Origin: Bdellovibrio sp. NC01
GTDB taxonomy: Bacteria; Bdellovibrionota; Bdellovibrionia; Bdellovibrionales; Bdellovibrionaceae
NCBI RefSeq assembly: GCF_006874625.1
Contig: NZ_CP030034.1
Coordinates: 2,294,001 to 2,358,000 of the forward strand
DNA length: 64,000 nt
Direction: 5' to 3'
Under the pieces are notes generated by a model that was not told the origin of the DNA, ran no database searches, and was given only the letters and a program-made list of their open reading frames with translations. Positions 8,346 through 18,747 of this stretch are shown piece after piece (the stretch's first letter is position 1; each line of letters begins with the position of its first letter). The translations under genes and the position numbers were made by a program.

Positions 8346-10040
8346 TTAGATAGACAACTTCTTAACGTTAAATTTAGTGATCAATTGATCGACGATAACT
8401 TTAGATACGAACACGTTCGCAAATAGAGTCGTCAAGATACCGATCAACAAGTTCACTGCGAAACCACGTACTGGACCAGTTCCGAAGTACAACAATACAA
8501 CTGCAGTTGCACCTGTCGTTACGTTCGAGTCGATGATCGCAGACATCGCATGACGGTAACCTTCTTGGATCGCCACTTTCAAACTGTGACCCATTGCCAG
8601 TTCCTCTTTGATACGTTCGTTAATCAAAACGTTCGCATCGACCGCAAAACCGACCGTCAAAGCGATCGCCGCGATACCAGGCAAAGTCAAAGTTGCACCG
8701 AATGAAGTCAATAGAGCGAAGACACCCAAGATATTGATCAACAAAGATACGTTCGCGATAACGCCCATGCCTTTGTAGTAGATCATCATAAATAGAACGA
8801 TCAAAGCCGCACCAATGTAGGCGCCCAATTTCGCTTTATTGATAGAGTCAGCACCCAAAGTTGGACCTACACGACGCTCTTCCAATTGCTCCAAAGATGC
8901 AGGCAATGCACCCGCACGAAGAGCTGTTGAAATCATTTTCGCTTCATCCATCATACCGTTACGGTCACGACCACCACCCAAAGTGATAACCGCTTGGCCG
9001 CCAGCGATACGATCGCGGATGCTTGGCGCAGATTTAACGACTTTATCTAGAACGATCGCCATTTGTTTACCAACGCTTGCGCCAGTCAAATCAGCGAACT
9101 TCGCAGCACCTGCTGTATTGAAGTGCAAAGAAACTTGTGGACCACCGTATTGGTCGTAACCAACAAAGGCGTCATCCAAAGCGCCACCACCAAGATCTGT
9201 ATCAGTTCTTAGCAAGAATGGAACAGCGCCCGACTCCATGTTCGCGGCATTGGCTGCTTTTTCGAAGTAAACAACAGTTTTTTCTGGAAGTTTACCTTTC
9301 AAATCCGCATTCAATTTAGTCACATAATCAGAGTACTTCATGTCAGCCATTTTGTAGTTACCCGCTTTTTCCGCATCAGCGATCAAAGCTTGCAACTCTT
9401 GTGGAGTCTTTTCAGTAGATACGATCATGAAATCAAGTTTCGCAGTTGTATTGATCAACTGTTTTGCTTTTTCAGCATCGGCCATACCTGGCAATTGAAC
9501 CAAGATACGGTTTGAACCTTGTTGAGAAATCGAAGGCTCTGCCACACCGAATTCATCGACACGGTTACGGATTGTTTCAATCGCTTGTTGAATCACGCGA
9601 TTTTTATAATCGTTCAAGTATGAATCGAAATAACGAGCTGTGATTGTGTTGTCAGTTGAACCCACAACTTGAAGTTGTGTTGGGTATTTGTCTGCCAATA
9701 CTTTTTCAGCTTTTTTCTTCGCGTCTGCATTTGCAACAGTCACGATGATTTCGCCCGCTTCAGGTTTATCCGCTTTCACGTCGACACCTTCAACGCCATC
9801 TTTAGCCATATCTGCTTTCACAGAAGCCATCATACGAGTTGTGGATTCTTTCACCACACCGTCAACGTCTACGCCCATTACCAAGTGCAAGCCACCTTGG
9901 ATATCAAGACCGTAGTTCAAAGTTTGCTTTGAAGGCCACCAAGAGTTCTCACCGAATTTTACGATATTTGGCATGACCCAAACTAGGGCCAAAACAATAC
10001 CCGCTGCCGCGCCGATTGTTCTCCAACGAAGTCCGTCCAT
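8346..10040 (-). CDS. secD: Protein translocase subunit SecD
   Basis: A 564-residue inner-membrane protein with a large periplasmic domain. LDIQGGLHLVMGVD follows the first helix, QLPGMADAEKAKQLI is the conserved P1 segment, and the C-terminal half has five more spans with TVGFAVDANVLINERIKEEL, which includes the Asp of the proton path. Its ATG overlaps the yajC stop by one base. Together with SecF and YajC it forms the SecDF-YajC complex. Confidence 0.96.
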   Translation of the reverse strand: MDGLRWRTIGAAAGIVLALVWVMPNIVKFGENSWWPSKQTLNYGLDIQGGLHLVMGVDVDGVVKESTTRMMASVKADMAKDGVEGVDVKADKPEAGEIIVTVANADAKKKAEKVLADKYPTQLQVVGSTDNTITARYFDSYLNDYKNRVIQQAIETIRNRVDEFGVAEPSISQQGSNRILVQLPGMADAEKAKQLINTTAKLDFMIVSTEKTPQELQALIADAEKAGNYKMADMKYSDYVTKLNADLKGKLPEKTVVYFEKAANAANMESGAVPFLLRTDTDLGGGALDDAFVGYDQYGGPQVSLHFNTAGAAKFADLTGASVGKQMAIVLDKVVKSAPSIRDRIAGGQAVITLGGGRDRNGMMDEAKMISTALRAGALPASLEQLEERRVGPTLGADSINKAKLGAYIGAALIVLFMMIYYKGMGVIANVSLLINILGVFALLTSFGATLTLPGIAAIALTVGFAVDANVLINERIKEELAMGHSLKVAIQEGYRHAMSAIIDSNVTTGATAVVLLYFGTGPVRGFAVNLLIGILTTLFANVFVSKVIVDQLITKFNVKKLSI

Positions 10041-10384
10041 TATTTCTTTTCCTCTGCTGTTGCTGCTTTCTGAGTTGTTGCGATTTGAGTACGTAACATT
10101 TTAACTTTCACGCCATCAGCAATTTCCACAGTCACGAATTGATCTGTGATGCCTTCGATACGGCCCAAGATGCCTGAAGCAGTGATCACTTCGTCGCCAC
10201 GTTTAAGCTCCGTCAAAAACTTTTGGTGCTCTTTTTGACGTTTAGATTGTGGGCGAATGATCAAGAAATAGAAAATAACGAAGATGAAGATGAACGGAAC
10301 AAACATCTCGAATGTAGATGGAGCGCCGCCAGCAGGAGCTGCGGATTGAGCATAAGCTGTAGATACTAGTAGACCGAATAACAT
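10040..10384 (-). CDS. yajC: Sec translocase accessory subunit YajC
   Basis: A small single-span inner-membrane protein of about 114 residues. A hydrophobic segment (FVPFIFIFVIFYFLIIRPQ) is followed by RPQSKRQKEHQKFL and a small beta domain with LKRGDEVITASGILGRI, the diagnostic YajC block. I place the start at 10384 (MLFGLLVST), directly after GGAGG; the frame stays open 15 codons further upstream without support. It follows tgt by 96 bases and overlaps secD by one. Confidence 0.93.
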   Translation of the reverse strand: MLFGLLVSTAYAQSAAPAGGAPSTFEMFVPFIFIFVIFYFLIIRPQSKRQKEHQKFLTELKRGDEVITASGILGRIEGITDQFVTVEIADGVKVKMLRTQIATTQKAATAEEKK

Positions 10385-10480
10385 TGAATCCTCCGAAGTT
10401 GCTTTCGCCCTTGCCGGCACAGCCAGCAAAGGTAACGCTAAAATTCAGCATTATTCCATCGGAGAATCAATACTTTAACT

Positions 10481-12660
<2,180 letters not shown>

Positions 12661-12801
12661 AGGAGCTTTTGTAGTGCAAAGCCCCAATTCGGGCAACAGC
12701 TTTTCCTGCCTTTCAACACTTCAAAACGAATTTATATGTCCCTTAACCTAGTAAACAGTCTTCGCTTGAGCGAGCTTTGCTAGACTTGATAAAAATTGCT
12801 C

Positions 12802-14214
12802 ATGCAAATTGCAGGAACTCTTTTATTTATTCTTATAGCCTGTCCCGCTCTTGCCGCTCAAAATTTAAGCCTGAGTCAGGCCATGGAAAAAACCTTGCGC
12901 GATAATCGTGAAATTAAAGCCTCGGACTCTGCCGTTGCAGCGGCTAAGGCCGATCGCGATGGAGCTTTCGCGAAATATCTTCCCAGCGTCAGCGTGACGG
13001 CGGCCTATACTCATCTGAACGATGATATTGAAATTGATTTACATGATCTGCGTTCGGCCATGATTGCGTCATCTGCGGCTTCGGCAACCGCAGCTTCGGG
13101 CAATCCCGCCGTTGGGAATGCAGTCGCAAACCAATTGAATGCGGCTTTGCCTAACTTTGTTTTGCCAATTCAAAAACAGGATTTCACTTTTGCGACGGTC
13201 AACCTGATGCAACCGCTTTTTACTGGTGGAAAAATCACCGCTAACAAACGTGCGAAGGAAGAACTTTATAACAACTCGCAAACAGAAAGCACGGACACTC
13301 AAGGGCGTATTTTGGTGGAGCTGGTGCAACAGTATTTTACTGTGCAACTGGCAAGCAAAGTTCGCGAAGTGCGCAATGATTCACTGACCACGTTTAAAGA
13401 GCATCAGCGGATTGCCGCGGCTCTGGTCAAACAAGGCCAACTTTCACGCGCGCAAAAAATGAAAGTGGATGTTGCGGTGGCTGATGCTGAAAGTGCATTG
13501 TCCAAATCTATTCGCGATGAAAACTTGGCCAAAAAGGTCTTAGCGAACACACTCGAGTTGTCTGATACCGATTTCAATTTAACCACGCCGCTTTCATTAA
13601 AGCCGCTAAAGCCCATGGAAAGCTATTCCAGCACTGCGGGCAATGAAAACTTCAGTTTAAAACAAATTCATCACAAGCGCTCACTGTTAGAGGCGAAACA
13701 AACGGCAGCCCGATCTGAGTTTTATCCGACCTTGGCCTTAATCGGCAGTTACGAGTTTTACGAAAAAGATCTGACAGAGCTCGCACCGAAATGGTTTGTT
13801 GGCGTCGCTCTTAAAATGAATATCTTTAACGGTGGCGGCGACAAAAGTGATTTGAATGTTATCAGCCAACAAAAAGTGTATTTGGATTATTTCGAAGGCC
13901 ACGCAAATACTTTAGTAAACATCGGCGTTGAAAAATATTATTCAGAAATTCTGAACGCCAAAGAACAATACGACACTCTTCAAAAAACCAAAAGTCTAGC
14001 TGAAGAAAGTCTGCGTTTAAATAATTCAGCCTTTAAGAATGGCTTTTCAAAAAGCACGGACGTCATCGATTCCGAACTCGCTTTACTTTCCGTTCGTCTG
14101 AATGAGCTGAAAGTTCTTTACGACTACAACAGCAACTACGTTCAACTCTTAAAATTCAGCGGTCAAAAAGATGAAATCGTTGCCATCTATAAAGCTGAGG
14201 AGAAAACGCCATGA
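12802..14214 (+). CDS. TolC-family outer-membrane efflux protein
   Basis: Outer-membrane channel component of a tripartite exporter, about 470 residues. A signal peptide (cleavage near ALA/AQN) is followed by the two repeated outer-membrane-efflux units: LSLSQAMEKTLRDN at the start of the first and a second starting near residue 280, each mostly long helices. VNLMQPLFTGGKI and VALKMNIFNGG are the strand-forming segments typical of the family. An ATG at 12802 is preferred to TTG at 12796. First gene of a four-gene exporter operon; overlaps the next by ATGA. Confidence 0.9.
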   Translation: MQIAGTLLFILIACPALAAQNLSLSQAMEKTLRDNREIKASDSAVAAAKADRDGAFAKYLPSVSVTAAYTHLNDDIEIDLHDLRSAMIASSAASATAASGNPAVGNAVANQLNAALPNFVLPIQKQDFTFATVNLMQPLFTGGKITANKRAKEELYNNSQTESTDTQGRILVELVQQYFTVQLASKVREVRNDSLTTFKEHQRIAAALVKQGQLSRAQKMKVDVAVADAESALSKSIRDENLAKKVLANTLELSDTDFNLTTPLSLKPLKPMESYSSTAGNENFSLKQIHHKRSLLEAKQTAARSEFYPTLALIGSYEFYEKDLTELAPKWFVGVALKMNIFNGGGDKSDLNVISQQKVYLDYFEGHANTLVNIGVEKYYSEILNAKEQYDTLQKTKSLAEESLRLNNSAFKNGFSKSTDVIDSELALLSVRLNELKVLYDYNSNYVQLLKFSGQKDEIVAIYKAEEKTP

Positions 14215-14990
14215 AATTTCTCTGTCTGACATTGTGTTTAAGTCTTTGTGCATGTACCGAAAAACAAGATTACTTTTATGGCGAGGTCGCAGCCACTGAG
14301 GTCGATGTCGGTGTGAAAATCCCTGGACGTATTAAAGATATTCAAGTCAGCGAAGGCCAAGCGGTCAGTAAAGATTTTGTCATGGGTTTTTTGGAAAGTC
14401 CCGAAGTGGCAGCGAAAATGATGTCCGCCAAAGCCGGCAAAGGTGCCGCACGCGATCAGTTGAAACTGGCGCGCACCACTTATGAACGCGTTGAAAAACT
14501 TTATGAAGAAGGGGCCGTCACCAGACAACAGCGTGACGAAGCACGCTTTAAATATGAAGCGTCCCGCGCACAGTTGTCAGCATCAGAAGGAGTTGTCGGA
14601 GAAGTCACAGCCGCCGCTGATGAAACCCAAATTAAATCGCCTATCGAAGGCGAGGTTTTACAAATCGTTTCTAACGTTGGTGAACTTATTTCCCCAGGTT
14701 ATCCCGTGATCACGGTCGTCAATCTGAAAGACCAATGGGTTGTGTTTAACGTTCGCGAAGATCGCCTGAAAGATTTTAAAAAAGATCAAACCGTGAAAGT
14801 TAAAATTCCCGCACTCGATAAAGAGTATTCCATGAAGATCACCTATATTTCCGCCTTGGGAGCTTTCGCCAAATGGAAGTCAACAAACGAGCAAGGACGT
14901 TTTGATTTAAAAACATTCGAACTTCGCGCACGTCCCTCTGAAAGCATTGAAGGTTTACGTCCGGGAATGACTGCTCTAGTTTCTTTATAG
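14211..14990 (+). CDS. HlyD-type membrane-fusion lipoprotein
   Basis: Periplasmic adaptor, 259 residues, with a lipoprotein signal ending LSLCAC. GVKIPGRIKDIQVSEGQAV is the first half of the biotinyl-lipoyl-like domain, then a helical hairpin around EKLYEEGAVTRQQRDEARF, then IKSPIEGEVLQIVSNVGELI, the second half. A beta-barrel domain with VVFNVREDRLKDF and GLRPGMTALV ends the protein. It links the upstream TolC-like channel to the two downstream permeases. AGGAG precedes the ATG. Confidence 0.9.
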   Translation: MKFLCLTLCLSLCACTEKQDYFYGEVAATEVDVGVKIPGRIKDIQVSEGQAVSKDFVMGFLESPEVAAKMMSAKAGKGAARDQLKLARTTYERVEKLYEEGAVTRQQRDEARFKYEASRAQLSASEGVVGEVTAAADETQIKSPIEGEVLQIVSNVGELISPGYPVITVVNLKDQWVVFNVREDRLKDFKKDQTVKVKIPALDKEYSMKITYISALGAFAKWKSTNEQGRFDLKTFELRARPSESIEGLRPGMTALVSL

Positions 14991-14999
14991 GAGTCTTCT

Positions 15000-16151
15000 G
15001 TGAAAGATTTGGCCACGGTCTGGAAATTAGAATGGCTGCGTCTGACTTCAAATCGCGGTCTGCTTTTTCTGGTGGTGGCGTGGCCCCTGCTTTATGCATT
15101 TTTTTTTGGCGGAATCTTTTTAGATCGTGTTGTCAATCACATGCCCACGGCCATCGTCGATCTGGATAACAGTGCGCTGTCTCACACCTACTTGCGTTTT
15201 TTGGAAAGCAATCGATCCTTTCGTTTGGATCAGTCGTATAGCAGTCCTGAAGAACTTAAGAATGACTTTTTAAGTGGCAAATGGGCCGTCGCCGTGATCA
15301 TTCCCAAAGATTTTCAAAGAAATATAAAACGGGGTCATCGCGTGCAGATCACGGCGTGGATCAACGCCACCAATCTGATTGTCGCCAACCTTGCCGCTTC
15401 AGAGCTTGCGACTCTGACTGGAACTGTTGCGGGTGGCGTGCAGTTAAAAGTCTTGCGCAAAGGCGGACTGTCGCTCGTTCGCGCGATGAATATGATTCAA
15501 CCTATTCCGCTCGAAATGGCGCGTCTTTATAATCCGGGACTTAACTATTTAAATTACCTGACCCCGGGTATTTGGGCCGCGATCTTACATCAAGTTTTAA
15601 TTTTATTGGGCGCTTTATGTTTTGTGCCTCATCAACAGCGTCAGGAAATCCCAGCACTCTTAGCGCAGGTTAAAAGTTCCAATTCCTTTTTTTGGGGAAA
15701 ATGGACTTTTTATTTTGCTGTAGGTCTTATCAGTTTTGAACTTTTCTTTCGGGTTGTCTTCCCCCTCTTTAATGTGGGACTTCATGCTCCCGTTTATCAG
15801 CTCTTAATATTTTCAAGCCTCCTGACCGCAACCGCTCTGTCACTGGGTTGTTTGATCTCGCTTGCTTCTTCGCGCACGGTGGGTGCGATGAAAGGGGTCT
15901 TACTTTTAGCGTCCCCCGCATTTATTTTATCAGGATATACTTTTCCAATTAAAGAGATGCCCGCCGTTTACGAATATATCACCGCGATATTCCCTCTGAC
16001 GCCGTTCATTTCCGGTTATCGCAAAATCTATCAAGAAGGCGCCACTTTACACGAGGTCACTCCAGAGATGCTTCATCTTGCCCTATTGCTGGTCGTATAT
16101 TTAGGCCTGGCCTTGTTATTCTATCGCAAGAAATGGAGAGCGCCGTCATGA
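15000..16151 (+). CDS. ABC-2 type transporter permease (first of two)
   Basis: 383 residues, GTG start with a good AGGAG. One N-terminal membrane span, then a large extracytoplasmic domain beginning TAIVDLDNSALSHTYLRFL (the recurring VDxDxS...S opening of this family), then five or six spans with PLTPFISGYRKI near the end. Architecture matches the YhhJ/YbhR-like ABC-2 exporters that work with HlyD-like adaptors. No ATPase gene is adjacent. Confidence 0.88.
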   Translation: MKDLATVWKLEWLRLTSNRGLLFLVVAWPLLYAFFFGGIFLDRVVNHMPTAIVDLDNSALSHTYLRFLESNRSFRLDQSYSSPEELKNDFLSGKWAVAVIIPKDFQRNIKRGHRVQITAWINATNLIVANLAASELATLTGTVAGGVQLKVLRKGGLSLVRAMNMIQPIPLEMARLYNPGLNYLNYLTPGIWAAILHQVLILLGALCFVPHQQRQEIPALLAQVKSSNSFFWGKWTFYFAVGLISFELFFRVVFPLFNVGLHAPVYQLLIFSSLLTATALSLGCLISLASSRTVGAMKGVLLLASPAFILSGYTFPIKEMPAVYEYITAIFPLTPFISGYRKIYQEGATLHEVTPEMLHLALLLVVYLGLALLFYRKKWRAPS

Positions 16152-17311
16152 AATACTTTTTTAAAATTTTCCTCTCAGAGCTGCAAAAAGTATTTCGGAA
16201 TCACGACATTCTGCTCATGGTTCTTGGTGCGCCAATTTTGTATGGTGTGGTTTTAAGTTTTGCCTACACTCAAGGGCGCGTTGAAAATGTTCCCGTGGCT
16301 GTGGTTGCTCAAGATTCATCTGCATTCACACAAAATCTTCTTCGTCAGATCGATGCAACCGAAGAGGTGGCATTGACCGACTCGTTTACAACAATTCCCG
16401 AGGCTACTCACGCTATAAAAAATGGTGACAACGTCGCCTTGCTTTACGTGCCAAAAAACTTCACCAAAAGACGTCTGCGCCTGCAAGCAAGTCCCCTATA
16501 TCTTGCGACTAATACTTCCAACTTCGCACTTTCAAATCCCGCCATGGTGGGAACGGCAACCGTCACTCAAACTTTTGGAGCTGGGACCTTAATGGCCCTT
16601 ATGCGCAAAACCGGGCAAACCAAAGAAAAAGCTTTCAACCTTGCAAGTCCGATCGCTTTAGATACCCGGCAGATTTTTAATCCTCTTCTGAATTACAGCT
16701 TCTTTTTTGTCCCAGGACTTATTTACGCCATTCTTCAACAAATCATTCTTGTGGGACTTTGTTTTAGCCTGACTGAAGAAAAAGATCGTCGGGTCTGGCA
16801 ACCGCCGCAATCTTTTGGCATGGTTGCGCCGTATATTGTGGGTCGCTGTCTGCCCTATGCGCTGATCAATCTTTTATTCTCGCTCGCCTATATCTATATT
16901 TTACTGCCGTGGATTCATTTAAATGTCTCGTATACGCAGTTGGGCCTTATCACGGTTTTTGGTTTTGCATTTGTGTTTGCAAGCTCTGCCATGGCATTTC
17001 TGTTTGGACTTTTATTTAAAGATTCCGTCACGGCGATTGTGGCTTTGATGTTTTACTCGATGCCGGCATTTTTAATTTCAGGAATGTCTTGGCCTTCATT
17101 TAATCTGAGCTTACCACTTAAGATTTTAAGCTGGTTCACTCCTATCACACATTTTGGTGAAGCCATTCGTCGTATTCTGCTAGAGCCTGAAGTTGGTTTT
17201 CAGCACGTGCTGACTTCATTTTTGAATACGCTGTTATTTGCGATTGTCGTTGTGGGAGTTTGTATTTGGATTTTAGTTCGGAACAAAGCAGATCAAACGA
17301 AATTAACGTAA
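16148..17311 (+). CDS. ABC-2 type transporter permease (second of two)
   Basis: Paralogue of the preceding permease, about 387 residues. After the first span comes PVAVVAQDSSAFTQNLLRQI, then the helical extracytoplasmic domain and the C-terminal membrane block with WFTPITHFGEAIRRILL. I set the start at 16148, where ATGA overlaps the previous stop and GGAG lies 9 bases upstream, rather than at 16133. The two permeases probably form a heterodimer; the ATP-binding subunit must be encoded elsewhere. Confidence 0.88.
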   Translation: MKYFFKIFLSELQKVFRNHDILLMVLGAPILYGVVLSFAYTQGRVENVPVAVVAQDSSAFTQNLLRQIDATEEVALTDSFTTIPEATHAIKNGDNVALLYVPKNFTKRRLRLQASPLYLATNTSNFALSNPAMVGTATVTQTFGAGTLMALMRKTGQTKEKAFNLASPIALDTRQIFNPLLNYSFFFVPGLIYAILQQIILVGLCFSLTEEKDRRVWQPPQSFGMVAPYIVGRCLPYALINLLFSLAYIYILLPWIHLNVSYTQLGLITVFGFAFVFASSAMAFLFGLLFKDSVTAIVALMFYSMPAFLISGMSWPSFNLSLPLKILSWFTPITHFGEAIRRILLEPEVGFQHVLTSFLNTLLFAIVVVGVCIWILVRNKADQTKLT

Positions 17312-17367
17312 GCGGCAACGAATACCAAAAGAACGATGAATGGAATGTGCAGTTTCATTGAACTCAT
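17293..17367 (-). CDS. Possible 24-residue membrane peptide
   Basis: A short reading frame, MSSMKLHIPFIVLLVFVAAY plus four residues, is almost wholly one hydrophobic helix. It has a strong ribosome site (GAGGGG, about 5 bases before ATG). Its end overlaps the end of the convergent permease gene by 19 bases. No homologue is known to me. The good ribosome site and the helix argue for it; the length argues for caution. Confidence 0.4.
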   Translation of the reverse strand: MSSMKLHIPFIVLLVFVAAYVNFV

Positions 17368-17490
17368 AAAAACCCCTCTGATAAATGCTAATAAGAATAC
17401 GGCTGTTTTCAAGATCACTATCAGCGGACTGCCAAAGGACAAGTTGGCTGCGATTCGTTCGAGCGTTAACCTAACTGGATAGGAGGCTGC

Positions 17491-17997
17491 ATGGACAACA
17501 AATCACAACATAGCTCTGATCCCGAAATTCGAAAATTAGGTGAACTGATCAAAGACGTGAAAGTGGCAATGCTCACAACAAAGTGCGCGGATAATACGCT
17601 CCACTGCTCTCCATTGATGACTCAACAAGTGGATTTTGACGGCGACTTGTGGTTCATCATCGCGAAAGATTCGCACAAAGTGAAAGACATCAGCGGCGAC
17701 GATCATGTGAATTTATCTTATTCAAATGCGCACGGCACTTATGTGTCCGTCACAGGCACCGCTGAGCTAGTTGATGATAAAGAAAAAGTTCATCAACTGT
17801 GGAGCAAGTTCTATCAAGCCTACTTCCCCCAAGGCGAACTTGACCCGAACATTCAATTATTGCGTATCAACGTCGACAAAGCAGAATATTGGGACTCACC
17901 TTCAAATCCGATCGCGAAAATTTTAGAGTTCACGCGTCTCGCAACAGGCAAGCCTACAAAAATGGGCGAACACGGTACGTTGAATTTAAATCATTAA
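17491..17997 (+). CDS. Pyridoxamine-phosphate-oxidase-like (general stress 26) protein
   Basis: 168 residues of split-barrel flavin-binding fold: IKDVKVAMLTTKCADNTLHCSPL, then GDLWFIIAKDSHKVKDI and VNLSYSNAHGTYVSVTG, then LLRINVDKAEYWD, the usual order in the general-stress-protein-26 family. Substrate unknown; FMN or a related flavin is the expected cofactor. AGGAGG precedes the ATG. Its end overlaps the convergent trmO by four bases. Confidence 0.85.
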   Translation: MDNKSQHSSDPEIRKLGELIKDVKVAMLTTKCADNTLHCSPLMTQQVDFDGDLWFIIAKDSHKVKDISGDDHVNLSYSNAHGTYVSVTGTAELVDDKEKVHQLWSKFYQAYFPQGELDPNIQLLRINVDKAEYWDSPSNPIAKILEFTRLATGKPTKMGEHGTLNLNH

Positions 17998-18731
17998 AGA
18001 ATGGCGTAGACGTAGAAATGGCCTTCGCGGATTTCGTATTTGACGTCGTTGCCTAGCATATCGAAGCCATAGCGTGTGCCCCATTGAGCTGGATCTGTTG
18101 ATGGGGCTTGGCGTTTTTTGAAGGCTGGGCGTGGATCGAGTTCTAGCACTTCGATGATCAAGGCTTTGAGGTTTTGTTCGCCGTTGGGATCGCGTTTTGC
18201 GATCTCTGCTAAAGCTTCATCGCTGAACTGCACAGGAATGCGCGTGATCGCGTCTGATGCCCACCCTGGATTAGCATCGGGAATTGAATCAGCGTACGGG
18301 ATATAAGGCTTTAAATCCAAAACCGGAGTGCCATCTAAAAGATCCACACCTGCGACGTGAATTTCAACACCACCTTTTGCTTCCCAATCGACCTTTTCCA
18401 AGATGACCGCAGACATTCCGATCGGATTCGGGCGGTGCGGTGAACGCGAAGCTAGAACTCCAACCTTGCGATTCCCACCCAATCTTGGAGGACGAATGCT
18501 CGGCTTCCAGTTCTTACCACCGTGTTCATGAAAAACAAAAACGATCCACAGATGGGAAAACTCCTCTAAAGATCTTAGGGCGGTTTTCAAATCGGGATCG
18601 TCTTGCATTTTGATGACACCCTTCGCTTGTGAAACAAGTCCCGGCTGTCTAGGAATTCCAAATTTATCTTTAAACGGAGTCTGCACATGACCGATAGCTG
18701 CAAATTCAAAAACTTCTCCATGCTTCTTCAT
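17994..18731 (-). CDS. trmO: tRNA (t6A37) N6-methyltransferase TrmO
   Basis: SAM-dependent enzyme that methylates N6-threonylcarbamoyl-adenosine at position 37. 245 residues with the TsaA/TrmO signatures IGHVQTPFKDKFGIPRQPGL, LWIVFVFHE, VGVLASRSPHRPNPIGMS and a C-terminal GTRYGFDMLGNDVKYEI. AGAGG precedes the ATG. Sixteen bases after ileS on the same strand, so probably one operon of tRNA functions. Confidence 0.92.
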   Translation of the reverse strand: MKKHGEVFEFAAIGHVQTPFKDKFGIPRQPGLVSQAKGVIKMQDDPDLKTALRSLEEFSHLWIVFVFHEHGGKNWKPSIRPPRLGGNRKVGVLASRSPHRPNPIGMSAVILEKVDWEAKGGVEIHVAGVDLLDGTPVLDLKPYIPYADSIPDANPGWASDAITRIPVQFSDEALAEIAKRDPNGEQNLKALIIEVLELDPRPAFKKRQAPSTDPAQWGTRYGFDMLGNDVKYEIREGHFYVYAIL

Positions 18732-18747
18732 TGCAGCCTCTGTCGAA

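Noticed and set aside
12661-12801. preQ1 riboswitch in the queA leader.
   Set aside because: No matching stem and A-rich pseudoknot tail found by eye.
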